A stretch of 64,000 bases of DNA. It comes from Natrinema amylolyticus_A (GTDB taxonomy: Archaea > Halobacteriota > Halobacteria > Halobacteriales > Natrialbaceae). Location of the stretch: positions 1 through 64,000 of the forward strand of contig NZ_JBHUDI010000003.1 of the NCBI RefSeq assembly GCF_042678045.1, written 5' to 3'. A program made the translations under genes and the position numbers. Below are positions 36,893 to 46,050 of the stretch, in pieces. The number at the start of each line of letters is the position of its first letter. Positions within the stretch are counted from its first letter, which is position 1. Under the pieces are notes generated by a model. It searched no databases. It saw only the letters and a list, made by a program, of their open reading frames with translations, and was not told where the DNA came from.

Positions 36893-38392
36893 ATCTTTGA
36901 ACAGCGAGAGAATCCCGGCGTTTACGCCCGGCGTGAATCGCGTCACTCGACTACACAATCCACAGTCGATGGCAAGCTGGAGATGCAACGTGAATCCACA
37001 CCTCTAAGTTGGATTATTTATATAGGCTATGTATGGCGATCCAGGTCACTCGCACCTCTGTTGGTTCCATTCAGAACCAGCGACAGGTCTGCGATGAGCT
37101 GGATTTGCTCGGAGACGCCGCCTCGAAGATCTGGAACGTCGCACGCTGGACAGCCGACCGCATCTGGGATGAAATCGACGAGATTCCCGATGAAGGGACG
37201 CTCAAAGCGTACATGAAGAACCAAGCGTGCTGGAAAGACCTAAACGCACAATCCAGTCAGAAAGTCATCGAAGAACTTTCTGACGCTTTCCAGTCGTGGT
37301 TCGATCTACGACAGAAAGACGGCACGGCGAATCCGCCAGGCTACCGCAAACACGGCGATGAACGACCACGTAGTACGGTCACGTTCAAAGCAGACGGCTT
37401 TAAACACGACCCCGAGAATAACCGCGTCCGACTCTCGAAAGGGTCGAACCTGAAAGAGAACTGGTCGGACTTCATCCTCTGTGAGTACCAGACCCGGCCA
37501 GACGTTGACCTCTCAGAAGTCAACAAGGTACAGAACGTTCGTGCGGTCTGGAACGGCGACGAATGGGAGCTGCACTTCGTCTGCAAAGTCGAACTCGAAA
37601 CCGCGGATTCAGCAGGTGACGGCGTAGCAGGCATCGATCTCGGCATCACGAACATTGCCACGGTCGCCTTCCCGAACGAGTACGTCCTGTACCCCGGCAA
37701 CTCGCTCAAGCAGGACAAGCACTACTTCACCCGAGCTGAATACGATACTGAAGGTGAGAACGGCCCATCAGAGAAGTCGATGTGGGCACGGAGAAAGCTC
37801 GCTGACCGTGAGACACAGTTCTACCACGTTCTCACGGATGCCCTCATCACTGAATGTATCGAACGGGGTGTTGGCAGGCTCGCGGTGAGTTGGCCTGAAG
37901 ATGTGCGTGAGTCTGATTGGGGCAAGACCGGGAACAAGAAGTTGCACTCGTGGGCATTCGACCGCATTCACCAGTACCTCAACTACAAAGGCGAGATACG
38001 TGGCGTCGAGGTGCTGAAGGAGAACGAGTGGGACACGTCGAAGACCTGCTCGCACTGTGGCGACGACACGAAGTCAAACCGGGTCGAACGTGGCCTGTAC
38101 GTTTGTTCGTCGTGCGAATTGGTAGCCAACGCGGATTGTAATGGGGCGGAGAATATGCGCCAGAAGATAACTCCGAGTCCTCACGGTGAGGATAGGAGTA
38201 ACGGCTGTGTGGCACAGCCATCGGTACACCTGTTCGACCGCGAGAGCGGGACGTTTCAGACGAGAGAGCAGGTCGTGTCGTAGACCAGCAAATATCCCAC
38301 CTGCGGTACGGGAAGCCGCGCCGTCGTCGGGCTTTGCCCGACTGCTTGAGGGATCTCCGATCCCTCTCCGTTTACGGCGCGGAGGATGTCAC
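36893..38392 (+). mobile_element. IS1341-type (tnpB-only) element, copy B
   Basis: A complete copy of the element at the window start. The left end is placed at about 36893-36905 from the break in the deacetylase frame; a small hairpin GGCG-TTTA-CGCC lies at 36917-36928. The right end, 38284-38392, has an outer stem CCGCGCCGT/ACGGCGCGG (38316-38324 with 38374-38382) enclosing hairpins at 38328-38340 and 38348-38366. This three-way structure is a good candidate for the guide-RNA scaffold. Confidence 0.8.
37009..38283 (+). CDS. tnpB: TnpB RNA-guided nuclease, copy B
   Basis: A 424-residue TnpB. Catalytic residues are RuvC-I Asp in AGIDLGITNIA, RuvC-II Glu in SWPEDVRES, zinc ribbon CSHC...CSSC, and RuvC-III Asp in ANADCNGAEN. 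It appears intact. Transcription of the downstream structured right end would give a guide whose 20-nt targeting part lies in the deacetylase remnant at 38393 onwards. The N-terminus (MAIQVTRTSVGSIQ) is preceded by TTATTTATATAGG, a promoter-like sequence. Confidence 0.93.
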   Translation: MDYLYRLCMAIQVTRTSVGSIQNQRQVCDELDLLGDAASKIWNVARWTADRIWDEIDEIPDEGTLKAYMKNQACWKDLNAQSSQKVIEELSDAFQSWFDLRQKDGTANPPGYRKHGDERPRSTVTFKADGFKHDPENNRVRLSKGSNLKENWSDFILCEYQTRPDVDLSEVNKVQNVRAVWNGDEWELHFVCKVELETADSAGDGVAGIDLGITNIATVAFPNEYVLYPGNSLKQDKHYFTRAEYDTEGENGPSEKSMWARRKLADRETQFYHVLTDALITECIERGVGRLAVSWPEDVRESDWGKTGNKKLHSWAFDRIHQYLNYKGEIRGVEVLKENEWDTSKTCSHCGDDTKSNRVERGLYVCSSCELVANADCNGAENMRQKITPSPHGEDRSNGCVAQPSVHLFDRESGTFQTREQVVS

Positions 38393-39129
38393 CCCGCATC
38401 GTCGTTCGTCAATCCGGCGAGTATCGGCGACTCCAGCGTCCTGAATCTCGAGCAGCTCAGCGAACTCCACGACCGCGGCTGGACGATCTGCAGCCACGCG
38501 TACCGACACGACTCTCTCGACGAACTCGAGCGCGACGCCCAGGAAGCGCGCATTCGCGATGCAAAGGAGTGGCTCACAGCCCATGGGTTCGCGGACGGGG
38601 CCGAGTACTTCGCCTATCCGTACAGCAATTACGACGCTACGACGCTCGAGCTCGCCGCCGAGTACCACCAGCTCGGATTCGCCGCCGGATGGCCGGCTGC
38701 TGGGCACGTCTCGAATCGCCTGCTGGCCCCCCGTCGTGGGGATCTCGAGCCGGCAGCTGCCGAACGGCTGCTCGATCTGGCAGTCCGCCACACTGGTGTC
38801 GTCACGTTGCTGTTTCACTCGATGTGGGACTTTGAGAACGCCGGCTACCACGTCGACTCCTTCGAGACGATCGTCGACGAGGTCGCCAAACGGGAACGCA
38901 AGGGCAACCTCGACGTGCTCTCCGTCTCGGAGTTCGACTCGCGGTTGGTCAAATCGACGCTGCCCGCCCCATACATTTAATGCGATTTTGGCGACGATGC
39001 GACGCCTCGCGTGGTCTGTCCGTCGCAGAACGGCTGACAGCGTCGATGTCGCTGGAAAGCACATCGGCAACGGGACCAAACGACCGAAATACGTCGCTCT
39101 CGCCTTCCGAGTCAGTTCGTCGCAGAAAG

Positions 39130-39203
39130 AGCCGGTGGAGGGATTTGAACCCTCGACCTAATCCTTACGAAGGATTCGCTCTGCCAGTCTGAGCTACACC
39201 GGC
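39130..39203 (-). tRNA. tRNA-Thr (anticodon CGT)
   Basis: The minus strand folds as a tRNA. The acceptor stem GCCGGTG pairs with CACCGGC followed by discriminator T, the D-arm is GCTC...GAGC, the anticodon stem-loop is AATCC-TTCGTAA-GGATT with anticodon CGT, and the T-arm is GAGGG-TTCAAAT-CCCTC. No CCA is encoded and no intron is seen. It borders the A+T-rich region to its left, a common site for island integration. Confidence 0.93.
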
Positions 39204-39298
39204 ACACCGTTCGTGTGCGTTTATTCGTAGGGGCGATACCGGCCATAAGGGTTGCGAATCGATCCAGTTGTGACAGAGAGTTACGGACCCCGATCGCG

Positions 39299-40288
39299 TT
39301 ACCGCTCGAGGCGCACGTCCAGACAGACGTTCAACTCGTGGGGGGCGTACGACCGGACGGTGTGGCGCGTCTCGACGGTTACGTCGTACTCGGGTTCGGC
39401 AGCCGCACGAATCGCGCGTTCGCCCGGCCCGAACGGGTCGTCTTCGTGCTGGATGTCGTAGTAGTGGAGGACGCAATCGTCGCCGGCGAGCGTCACGGCC
39501 GACTCGAGGAACTCGTCGGCGCTGTGGGGAAGGTTCATCACGATGCGGTCGGCCCAGCCCGCATAGTCGGTGGCGACCTCGCGGACGTCGTCGTTGATGG
39601 CAGTCACGCGATCGGCGACGCCGTTGCGGCGGGCGTTCTCGCGTAGGTACTCGATCGCGTCAGCGTTGATGTCGACGCCGACACACTCCGCGCCGCGTTT
39701 CGCGAACGGGACGACGAAGGGGCCGACGCCGGCGAACATGTCGAAGGCGTGTTCGCCTGCGTCGACTTGCTCGGCGACCCGGTGGCGCTCGGTCGCGAGC
39801 CGCGGCGAGAAGTACACTTCGGCGAGGTCCAGGAGAAACTCACAGCCGTACTCGCGGTGGACGACCTCAGTGTCTTCGCCTGCCAGCAGTTCCCAGTCGC
39901 GGATGCGCGTCTCACCTTTGACCTTCGAGGCCTTGTTCAGCACCGTCCCGACGGGAAGATCAGAGTCGAGGATGGCGTCCGCGATCTCACGTGCCCGCTC
40001 CGGATCGTCCTCGTCGATGAGTGCAGCCTCGCCGAGTCGCTCGTAGGACGGCTCGAACGAGAGGAGATCGGCGGGCGTCGTCTGCGTGTCGCGTTCGTCG
40101 ACCGTTCGGGTGACGATCTCGCCGTCCTCGAGTACCGCTCGGACGGCGTCGGGATCGGTCACTGGAATGTAGAGCCAGCCGTCCTCGACGGCGATCTCGT
40201 AGTCGTCGTTGATCAGATCCGCGTCGGCGAGCGTCGCACGCGTCGCTTCGCCGGCTTCGCGCGCGACGCGGACGCACGGAACTTCCAT
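39299..40288 (-). CDS. trm5: tRNA (guanine-37-N1)-methyltransferase Trm5
   Basis: A 329-residue class I SAM methyltransferase. The N-terminal RNA-binding region contains VNKASKVKGE-like LNKASKVKGETRIRD. The Rossmann core has DMFAGVGPFVVPFAKRG (SAM motif I), VGVDINADAIEY, and the catalytic NLPHSADEFL (N-L-P motif). It forms m1G37, required for reading-frame maintenance. Length and order match archaeal Trm5b. Confidence 0.93.
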   Translation of the reverse strand: MEVPCVRVAREAGEATRATLADADLINDDYEIAVEDGWLYIPVTDPDAVRAVLEDGEIVTRTVDERDTQTTPADLLSFEPSYERLGEAALIDEDDPERAREIADAILDSDLPVGTVLNKASKVKGETRIRDWELLAGEDTEVVHREYGCEFLLDLAEVYFSPRLATERHRVAEQVDAGEHAFDMFAGVGPFVVPFAKRGAECVGVDINADAIEYLRENARRNGVADRVTAINDDVREVATDYAGWADRIVMNLPHSADEFLESAVTLAGDDCVLHYYDIQHEDDPFGPGERAIRAAAEPEYDVTVETRHTVRSYAPHELNVCLDVRLER

Positions 40289-40424
40289 ACTCGCACTGGC
40301 CGGCGAACCGGTGTAACGCTGACGTTTCGGCGAAGCGAGCCACCGTGGTGTGATAAATTAAGTTACGCTATAGAAAATACACTGGCCAAAAGTTGAGGCT
40401 GCGTTGTTCACGGTGGGAGGAGGT

Positions 40425-40945
40425 CATTGACATCCTCCTCCGCGTTCACGCGGAGGAATTCCGAGCGGTGGGAGTTTCAGGTTTGCAACATGGACGCCGC
40501 CACTTCACGGGAGTTTGCATCTAACCCAGCCGTCGTGGTCGGTGGCTGACTGGCGGTGCCAAACCGCCGTTACTCCTATCCTCAGCGTCGTTGACTCCCA
40601 ACTGTTGTTTTTGCCAGCAGGGAGTCGCTGACACGTTGACAGATTTGGAGTTATCGTCGTGCTTGCTCAGGCCGACGGGCACAAGACGAACCCTTCGAGG
40701 ATTTGCGTTCACCGCGTCGGCGTTTCGGATACTACCTCGTTACGAGGGCGGACAGGCCGCCTCCGAAGGCCGTTCGGAATCCGCTCCGTTCCGACCTGAC
40801 CTTGCCATTGTGTAGAGGTTCCTGTGAGTTGAACGTTAGGATTGGAAATTCGGACTATGCTATTGTCGGTGGAACGTATCACTGAGTGACGGCGCGTATC
40901 CACGGCGTGAACGCCGTGGTATTGCGCCTGTTCAGCGTATAAACA
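40425..40945 (-). mobile_element. Non-autonomous IS200/IS605 remnant (PATE-like)
   Basis: The left boundary has a hairpin CCTCCGCG-TTCA-CGCGGAGG (40437-40456) preceded by TTGACATCCTCC, as at the right end of the IS at 46.1 kb. The right boundary has CCACGGCG-TGAA-CGCCGTGG (40900-40919). Between them a minus-strand frame ends with DAEDRSNGGLAPPVSHRP, resembling a TnpB tail, while the catalytic part is missing. I read this as an element internally deleted to about 0.5 kb. The remaining parts of 40289-41028 hold no gene. Confidence 0.6.
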
Positions 40946-41028
40946 CAGTGCCTTCTCTCGTGTAGGTTAGTTACATTTTTTGGGGCTATATTTAACTAAT
41001 GCTGGGTTCAATTCTGTTGTAGTCACAA

Positions 41029-42204
41029 ATGGCTCTCCAAGAGTTACCTGATAACGCCCCTGGACGTCTCGTCCCATATGATCGGCGTCCATATTATAAA
41101 CCAGATCCCCTCCCACCAGATAACGAGTTACAGTTCGAGAAAGAGTTCTATGAGATGCTATCGGAGGCGACGTTTTGGCTCGGAAAACTCAGCGGATTTA
41201 GTCTGACCACTGAATTCGCACCTGTGTTGTACACATCGTTGCTTCGGAAAGAAGCAATGGAGTCCTCAGAAATTGAAGGTGCAGATATCGATTACAATGC
41301 GCTCTATAGTTTCGAGACCCGGTCGTTGGACCGATCCAATACGACTGATGAGCAAGCAACAGCTATAGACGAAACTAAAGACGTCCAAGAAGTTCTCAAC
41401 TATGAGCGTGCCCTGAAAAGCGGAATCAACACACTCGATCACGGTGATGGAATCTCGATTGACCTTCTGCACACGCTCCATAAGATACTCCTGACCAACG
41501 TGCCTGAAGACCGTCGAGAAACGGACACTATCGGTGAGTTCAAGACCGTCCCGAATCACTTGGGTGAATTCGTCCCTCCCGTTCCAAGCGCCGTCGACGG
41601 ACTGATGGATGCGCTGATGACGTACATCCGAACCGGTGGAAGCTACCATCCCCTTATCGATATTGCGCTTACGCATTATCAATTTGAAACGATTCACCCG
41701 TACGGGGACGGTAATGGTCGACTCGGACGCCTCCTGATCACATTACAGTTGTATGAACAAGACTATCTTGAGCAACCAACGCTCTACCTGAGCGAGTACT
41801 TCAATCGCTACAAAGAGACATATGTTGATCGTATGAACTCCGTCCGGAAGTACGGGGAGTGGGAAGCATGGGCTGAGTTCTTCGTGAGGGGTATCCGTCA
41901 CCAGGCAGAAGAATCTTTACTCCGATCGCAAGAGCTGTACTCCTTGCAACAGGAATATGAAGTTACGTACGGTGACACCTCTGCTGCCTATGCAGAACTA
42001 GCGTGTAAACTCTTTGAGCGGCCATATCTAACTGCTAACGTTGCCAAGGAACTACTCAACGTAACGGGTCCAACAGCCTACCGAGCGATCGATCAGCTAG
42101 AGGATGAAGGAGTGCTCGAGGAAACGACTGGGAAGGAACGGAACCGTGAATATCGAGCACGGGAGATTTTTGAGATTCTTGAGCGGCCACCACGAACATA
42201 TTGA
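41029..42204 (+). CDS. Fic-domain protein (AMPylase-like) with winged helix
   Basis: A 391-residue Fic protein. The catalytic motif is HPYGDGNGRLGR (canonical HPFxDGNGR) near residue 223. An N-terminal inhibitory motif (S/T)xxxE(G/N) is visible as SSEIEG near residue 80, which places it in the self-inhibited class with N-terminal helix. The C-terminus is a winged helix (TANVAKELLNVTGPTAYRAI). Codon use is richer in A/T than core genes, and an IS remnant lies upstream, so transfer is likely. Fic enzymes usually transfer AMP to proteins; the target is unknown and no antitoxin gene is adjacent. Confidence 0.92.
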   Translation: MALQELPDNAPGRLVPYDRRPYYKPDPLPPDNELQFEKEFYEMLSEATFWLGKLSGFSLTTEFAPVLYTSLLRKEAMESSEIEGADIDYNALYSFETRSLDRSNTTDEQATAIDETKDVQEVLNYERALKSGINTLDHGDGISIDLLHTLHKILLTNVPEDRRETDTIGEFKTVPNHLGEFVPPVPSAVDGLMDALMTYIRTGGSYHPLIDIALTHYQFETIHPYGDGNGRLGRLLITLQLYEQDYLEQPTLYLSEYFNRYKETYVDRMNSVRKYGEWEAWAEFFVRGIRHQAEESLLRSQELYSLQQEYEVTYGDTSAAYAELACKLFERPYLTANVAKELLNVTGPTAYRAIDQLEDEGVLEETTGKERNREYRAREIFEILERPPRTY

Positions 42205-42360
42205 TACCCGAAGCAAGAACAGAGAACGATCGCTGGACCATAGAAAATATGTAATGGGGGACAACTAGGCATTACAGCCCCGCTAAACCAACTGTAATCT
42301 CAACTCCCCCACTGGCCGCCGAGAGCATTTTCCGGCCGACGTGTGTACGATCGTCTCGAG

Positions 42361-42828
42361 ATGAACACGCGAACACGGTTGACGACCGTGGAAACGGTCC
42401 ACGAGAAGCGATCGTGGCGGTTCACGGTCCGTGATCAGAGCGGTGAACCGGAGGAGGTGATTCTCGTCCCCTGCGGGGACGGTGTCGAGCACGGCTCGAC
42501 AGGCAGTCGACCTGCGGCCGACAGCGTCAAAGCGTGGATCAATCGCTGCACTCACGAAGCCCAGCGATTCGATACGGGCCGCGGGGTCGCGATGCGTAAT
42601 GGACAAATTATCTGCCCGAGACACGGCTCGATGTTCGATTCCTGTTCGGGCTACTGTGACAACGGCGAGGCAGCCGATACGACGCTTCCATCGATCGATA
42701 TCAGCGTCGACGACGGAGTCGTCTACCTGATCGATGATGAGGTGAGGTTCGTCCACGAAGGTGGAATTGACGACGGGGACGATGACGACGACGGCAGTCC
42801 CACGTCGACGTCCCACATCGGGTTCTGA
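42361..42828 (+). CDS. Rieske [2Fe-2S] protein
   Basis: A 155-residue single-domain Rieske protein. The two cluster-binding motifs are CTHEAQ (C-x-H) and CPRHGSMFD (C-x-x-H). Start ATG 42361 is preferred over ATG 42343, six codons upstream; the data do not decide. No membrane anchor is present, and an acidic Asp run ends the protein. No oxygenase partner lies alongside, so it may be a ferredoxin-like electron carrier. Confidence 0.88.
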   Translation: MNTRTRLTTVETVHEKRSWRFTVRDQSGEPEEVILVPCGDGVEHGSTGSRPAADSVKAWINRCTHEAQRFDTGRGVAMRNGQIICPRHGSMFDSCSGYCDNGEAADTTLPSIDISVDDGVVYLIDDEVRFVHEGGIDDGDDDDDGSPTSTSHIGF

Positions 42829-42893
42829 TCGCCCGCGGACCGACGGACGTTCGTCTCGAAAGCGTATTCCGGCCGCTACGACTACGAGCGGCT

Positions 42894-43667
42894 ATGCTCA
42901 CCTTCATCGGTCTCGGTCTCTACGACGAGCGCTCGATCACCGTCGAGGGTCGGGACGCCTTGCAGGCGGCCGACCGCGTCTACGCCGAGTTCTACACCAG
43001 CCAGCTGATCGGAACGACGATCGACGACCTCGAGTCCTACCACGACCTCGAGATCGAGGTTCGGGATCGCGCCGGCGTCGAACAACACCCCGAAGACATG
43101 CTCGAGGCGGCTGAAGACGAGGACGTCGCCTTCCTGACGGCGGGCGATACGATGATCTCGACGACCCACGTTGACCTTCGGCTGCGAGCCCACGAGCGCG
43201 GCATCGAGACGCGGGTCATCCACGGCGTTACGGCCCAGACGGCGACCAGTTCGCTGACCGGACTTCAGAACTACCGGTTCGGTAAGGCGACGACCCTTCC
43301 CTTTCCCTACGCACACGGGGCCGACGGCCTCCCCGCGAGCGTGACCGAGACGATCGACGAGAACCGGGCGGACGGATTACACACTGTCGTCTACCTTGAT
43401 ATCAAGGCCGAACGCGAGGAGTACATGACTGCCGACGTCGGCGCGGAACTGCTCGCCGAGAAATATCCTGATCTCGTCGGCGTCGTCGTCGCTCGCGCGG
43501 GGAGTCCCGACCCGCTCGTCGAGGCCGGGACGATGGCCGAACTCGCACAGCGGGAGTTCGGCGACCCGCTGCATCTGCTCGTCGTTCCCGGTGAGTGTCA
43601 CCTGCTCGAGGCCGACGCACTGGTCGAACTGGCTGGTGCCGATCGAGAGACGCTCGACATCGTCTGA
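42894..43667 (+). CDS. dphB: Diphthine synthase (diphthamide biosynthesis methyltransferase)
   Basis: A 257-residue SAM methyltransferase of the tetrapyrrole-methylase fold. Motifs include the N-terminal MLTFIGLGLYDERSIT, the GDTMISTTHVDL loop (GDPMxATTH-type), and GVTAQTATSSLTGLQNYRFG (quoted in parts). It methylates the EF-2 histidine derivative during diphthamide synthesis, as in archaea generally. The start follows the family's ML-F-GLGL N-terminus. Confidence 0.95.
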   Translation: MLTFIGLGLYDERSITVEGRDALQAADRVYAEFYTSQLIGTTIDDLESYHDLEIEVRDRAGVEQHPEDMLEAAEDEDVAFLTAGDTMISTTHVDLRLRAHERGIETRVIHGVTAQTATSSLTGLQNYRFGKATTLPFPYAHGADGLPASVTETIDENRADGLHTVVYLDIKAEREEYMTADVGAELLAEKYPDLVGVVVARAGSPDPLVEAGTMAELAQREFGDPLHLLVVPGECHLLEADALVELAGADRETLDIV

Positions 43668-43668
43668 G

Positions 43669-44751
43669 CTACTCGAGGACTCCAGTGACCTGTTCTAGGA
43701 AGTCGTTCGGAACCTCGACGTGAGGTGTATGCCCGACGTTGCTGAAGACGACTTCCTCGAACGTGCCACCCCGGTCAGCGTAACGCTCGAGGACGGCCCG
43801 GGTCTGATCGACCATCGGCTGGGGCGGGAAGACGTCCTCGCCTGGCCAGTCGGGAATCTGTCCCATCCGGCCGAGCGTCCCGATGTCGAAGACGGACTCG
43901 TTGGAGACGATCTGGTCCGAGTCGCCGCGGATCCACAGGACGGGCGGCTTCTCGTCGGGCTCGATGTCGGCGATCTCCTCAAGCGAGCAGTACTTCGGCG
44001 AGATGGCGTTGTTTACACCGTTCTCGCCGGGCGCGACGCCGGGCCAGTTTTGGCTTTCGGTCGCGTCGCCGGGGTAGTTCTCGTCGCCGGTGACGGTATC
44101 GAGCATCCCCTTCAAGTACGACTCCTCGCGTTCCTCATCGAACACGTAGCTCGGATCGACGTAGAACGTTCGCAGGACCTTTCGCGGCGAGGACTGCCCC
44201 TCCTCGCCGCGGTCCCGTTCTGCGAGTCCCGCGACGAACCCCTCGTTGCCCAGCCCGCCGCCGGAGCCGGCGTAGTCGCCGAAACACGGCGTCCCTTCCT
44301 TGTCTCTCGTCCCGCCGAAGCCGTACGGCGAGAGTGGATTGATCAGAACGAGGTTCGCGACCGCATCGGGGTTATCGATCGCGTATCGCATCGCGACGCC
44401 GCCGCCGTTCGACCAGCCGACCAGCGTCACGGGGTCGACGAGGTCGAGTTCCGAGAATAGCGCGCGAAGATCCGCCCCGAAGTCGCCGAGCCCGTTCGTC
44501 GCGTCGACCGGCTTCGTCTCCGAATCGCCGTACCCCCGAAGATCGGGCGCGATCGCGTGATATCCGGCCGGTAGGTCCGTCATCACGTCCTCGAAGAAGC
44601 GCGACGAGGAGACGTTGCCGTGGACGAAAACGACGGTTCCCTCGGAGTCGTCGGCCCCGTTCGGGGCGCCCGACTCGAGGTAGTGGGTCTCGAGGCGGTC
44701 GGTATCGACGAGACGCGAGTCGATGCCGGCGAGGGTGTCGTCTCGAGTCAT
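43669..44751 (-). CDS. Alpha/beta hydrolase
   Basis: A 360-residue hydrolase begun at ATG 44749-44751. The oxyanion region is VFVHGNVSSSRFF, the nucleophile elbow is GWSNGG (Ser), an acid residue is likely in IRGDSDQIV, and the catalytic His lies in NVGHTPHVE. The cap domain around residues 150-250 is long. Substrate is unknown. Convergent with dphB (1 nt between stops). Confidence 0.9.
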   Translation of the reverse strand: MTRDDTLAGIDSRLVDTDRLETHYLESGAPNGADDSEGTVVFVHGNVSSSRFFEDVMTDLPAGYHAIAPDLRGYGDSETKPVDATNGLGDFGADLRALFSELDLVDPVTLVGWSNGGGVAMRYAIDNPDAVANLVLINPLSPYGFGGTRDKEGTPCFGDYAGSGGGLGNEGFVAGLAERDRGEEGQSSPRKVLRTFYVDPSYVFDEEREESYLKGMLDTVTGDENYPGDATESQNWPGVAPGENGVNNAISPKYCSLEEIADIEPDEKPPVLWIRGDSDQIVSNESVFDIGTLGRMGQIPDWPGEDVFPPQPMVDQTRAVLERYADRGGTFEEVVFSNVGHTPHVEVPNDFLEQVTGVLE

Positions 44752-45306
44752 GAGCCGTGATATCACGGCAAGTGTGATAGGTGTCGGTGTTGCAAAAGCC
44801 GCTCCAGCGGCGGATCGCCGAAACGAACGACGGCGATTGACCGACGGACCGGTCCCGCTCAGGAGAGGAGTCGCTTGAGTCTGGCGAACAGTCCCTTCGA
44901 GGGATCGCCGCCGCGACGCGGGGCCCTGGACTCGGCCGACTCGGCGTCGGAGCCGGTCGCGTCGGCCGATGCCCTCGGCTGGGCCGATTCGTCGATCGAG
45001 GCCGAACTCCCACCGTTAGCTTCCGCGATCGCTCGCTCGATGAGGTCCTCGACGTCGTTGACGGCGTCTTTCACCGGCGCCTTGACGAGGGGTTTGCCCT
45101 CGAATCGATCCCGGTTTACCGACGTGTCCGCGGCGATGATCACCGCGTCCGCCTCGGCGACCGCGTCGCTCGAGAGTTCGTTCTCCTGGCCCATGGCGCC
45201 CTGAACCTCGACGTCGATCTCGTGGCCGAGATCGGTCGCGGTCTGCTCTAAGTTTTCGGCCGCCATCTGGCTGTGTGCGATACCCGTCGGACAGGACGTT
45301 ACTGCG

Positions 45307-46050
45307 GGCACTGTCTAGTTCAGCACCTCCTGGGCTGGTGTTCGGCCATTAAGCGCTTGATTCGGTCGATCGTGGTTGTAGTGGTGTCTAAACCGTCTCA
45401 GCCAGCGGCGAGCGCTGGCTGGACTGCCCCGCCAGAACGAGTGAAAGCGGTCAATCCGCATTGAGACCGTCTGAAACCATTTTTCGACGTGGTTTCGCTC
45501 ACTGTAGTTGAGCTGACCGCTCAGGTCGTGACGAGCGAGGGCAGTCAGATAGCCGCCAGCATCGACAAGAAACTCTGTCTCGTCGGTTTCGTGTTTCTCA
45601 GTAAGTCGATGCAAGAACGTCGCCGCGGGATCAGTCCCGCGGCAGTTGAACACGTCGATTTCGAGCAAGAGCTTCGATTCCGTGTCGATCGCAGCGTACA
45701 GCCATTTCTTTTCGCCGTCGACCTCAATCTGTTTCTCATCGACCGCGACCCGCGACGGCTTTGCCGTCGGCGGGTCGCTCTGTGCTTCCGAAAGCGTGTG
45801 TGTCCAGTTCCAAATTGGCCGTGAGAACGGTCAATACCGAGTAAGTCGAGCACTGCGACGACCTCCCGAACTGACAATCCCATCGAATGCAGACGCACCC
45901 CGAACACCCTGACGGGTGTCGGGGTACGCTCGTTCTCCCAAACCTCATCACAATCCTCGTCTAAGGTCTCTCTGAGCAGGTCTGCGAGTTGCATGGTCAC
46001 TTCTCGCTACGACCTGCTCGCTTCTCAAACACCCTCAACTAGACAGTGCC
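45307..46050 (-). mobile_element. IS6-family insertion sequence (744 bp) with perfect ends
   Basis: The ends are perfect 14-bp inverted repeats beginning GGCACTGTCTAGTT (45307-45320 and 46037-46050). It is flanked by an exact 8-bp target duplication TTACTGCG at 45299-45306 and 46051-46058. GGCACTGT ends and 8-bp duplications are hallmarks of the IS6 family. The intact ends and duplication show recent insertion. The transposase frame is broken, so further movement would need a transposase from elsewhere. Confidence 0.93.
45315..46000 (-). pseudogene. IS6-family transposase with a frameshift
   Basis: The first part runs from 46000 (MQLADLLRETLDEDCDEVW) to LGIDRSHG. It then needs a shift near 45817-45820, where the continuation is IWNWTHTLSEAQSD, VAVDEKQIEVDG and so on to the stop at 45315. 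DDE residues are in VAVDEK (D), EFLVDAGGY (D) and SERNHVEKWF (E). A single missing base explains the break. The reading frame end NGRTPAQEVLN is family-typical. Confidence 0.85.

Larger units (their letters stand above)
36499..38980 (+). pseudogene. Polysaccharide deacetylase lipoprotein gene, split by an IS and missing its middle
   Basis: The 5' part (36499 to about 36893) encodes a lipoprotein N-terminus (GIGSCLAGC lipobox) and a jelly-roll-like region (FEDLSLWTSYGGTL...ISRTFDEPVDLTG). The 3' part (about 38393-38980) resumes at FVNPASIGDSS and contains HDRGWTICSHAYRH, AYPYSNYD and LLFHSMWD of the NodB fold. The stretch with the catalytic TFDDG-type aspartates is absent. So the IS insertion was accompanied by loss of perhaps 100-150 codons, and the product is inactive. 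Confidence 0.75.

Noticed and set aside
38186..38980. 264-codon frame running from IS copy B into the deacetylase
   Set aside because: The first part translates tnpB and right-end DNA in the wrong frame. Only the part after about 38393 is the deacetylase remnant.
40437..40919. Possible CRISPR-like repeats from paired hairpins
   Set aside because: Only two different hairpins bound the segment. There is no regular repeat-spacer pattern and no cas gene in the window; they are IS ends.
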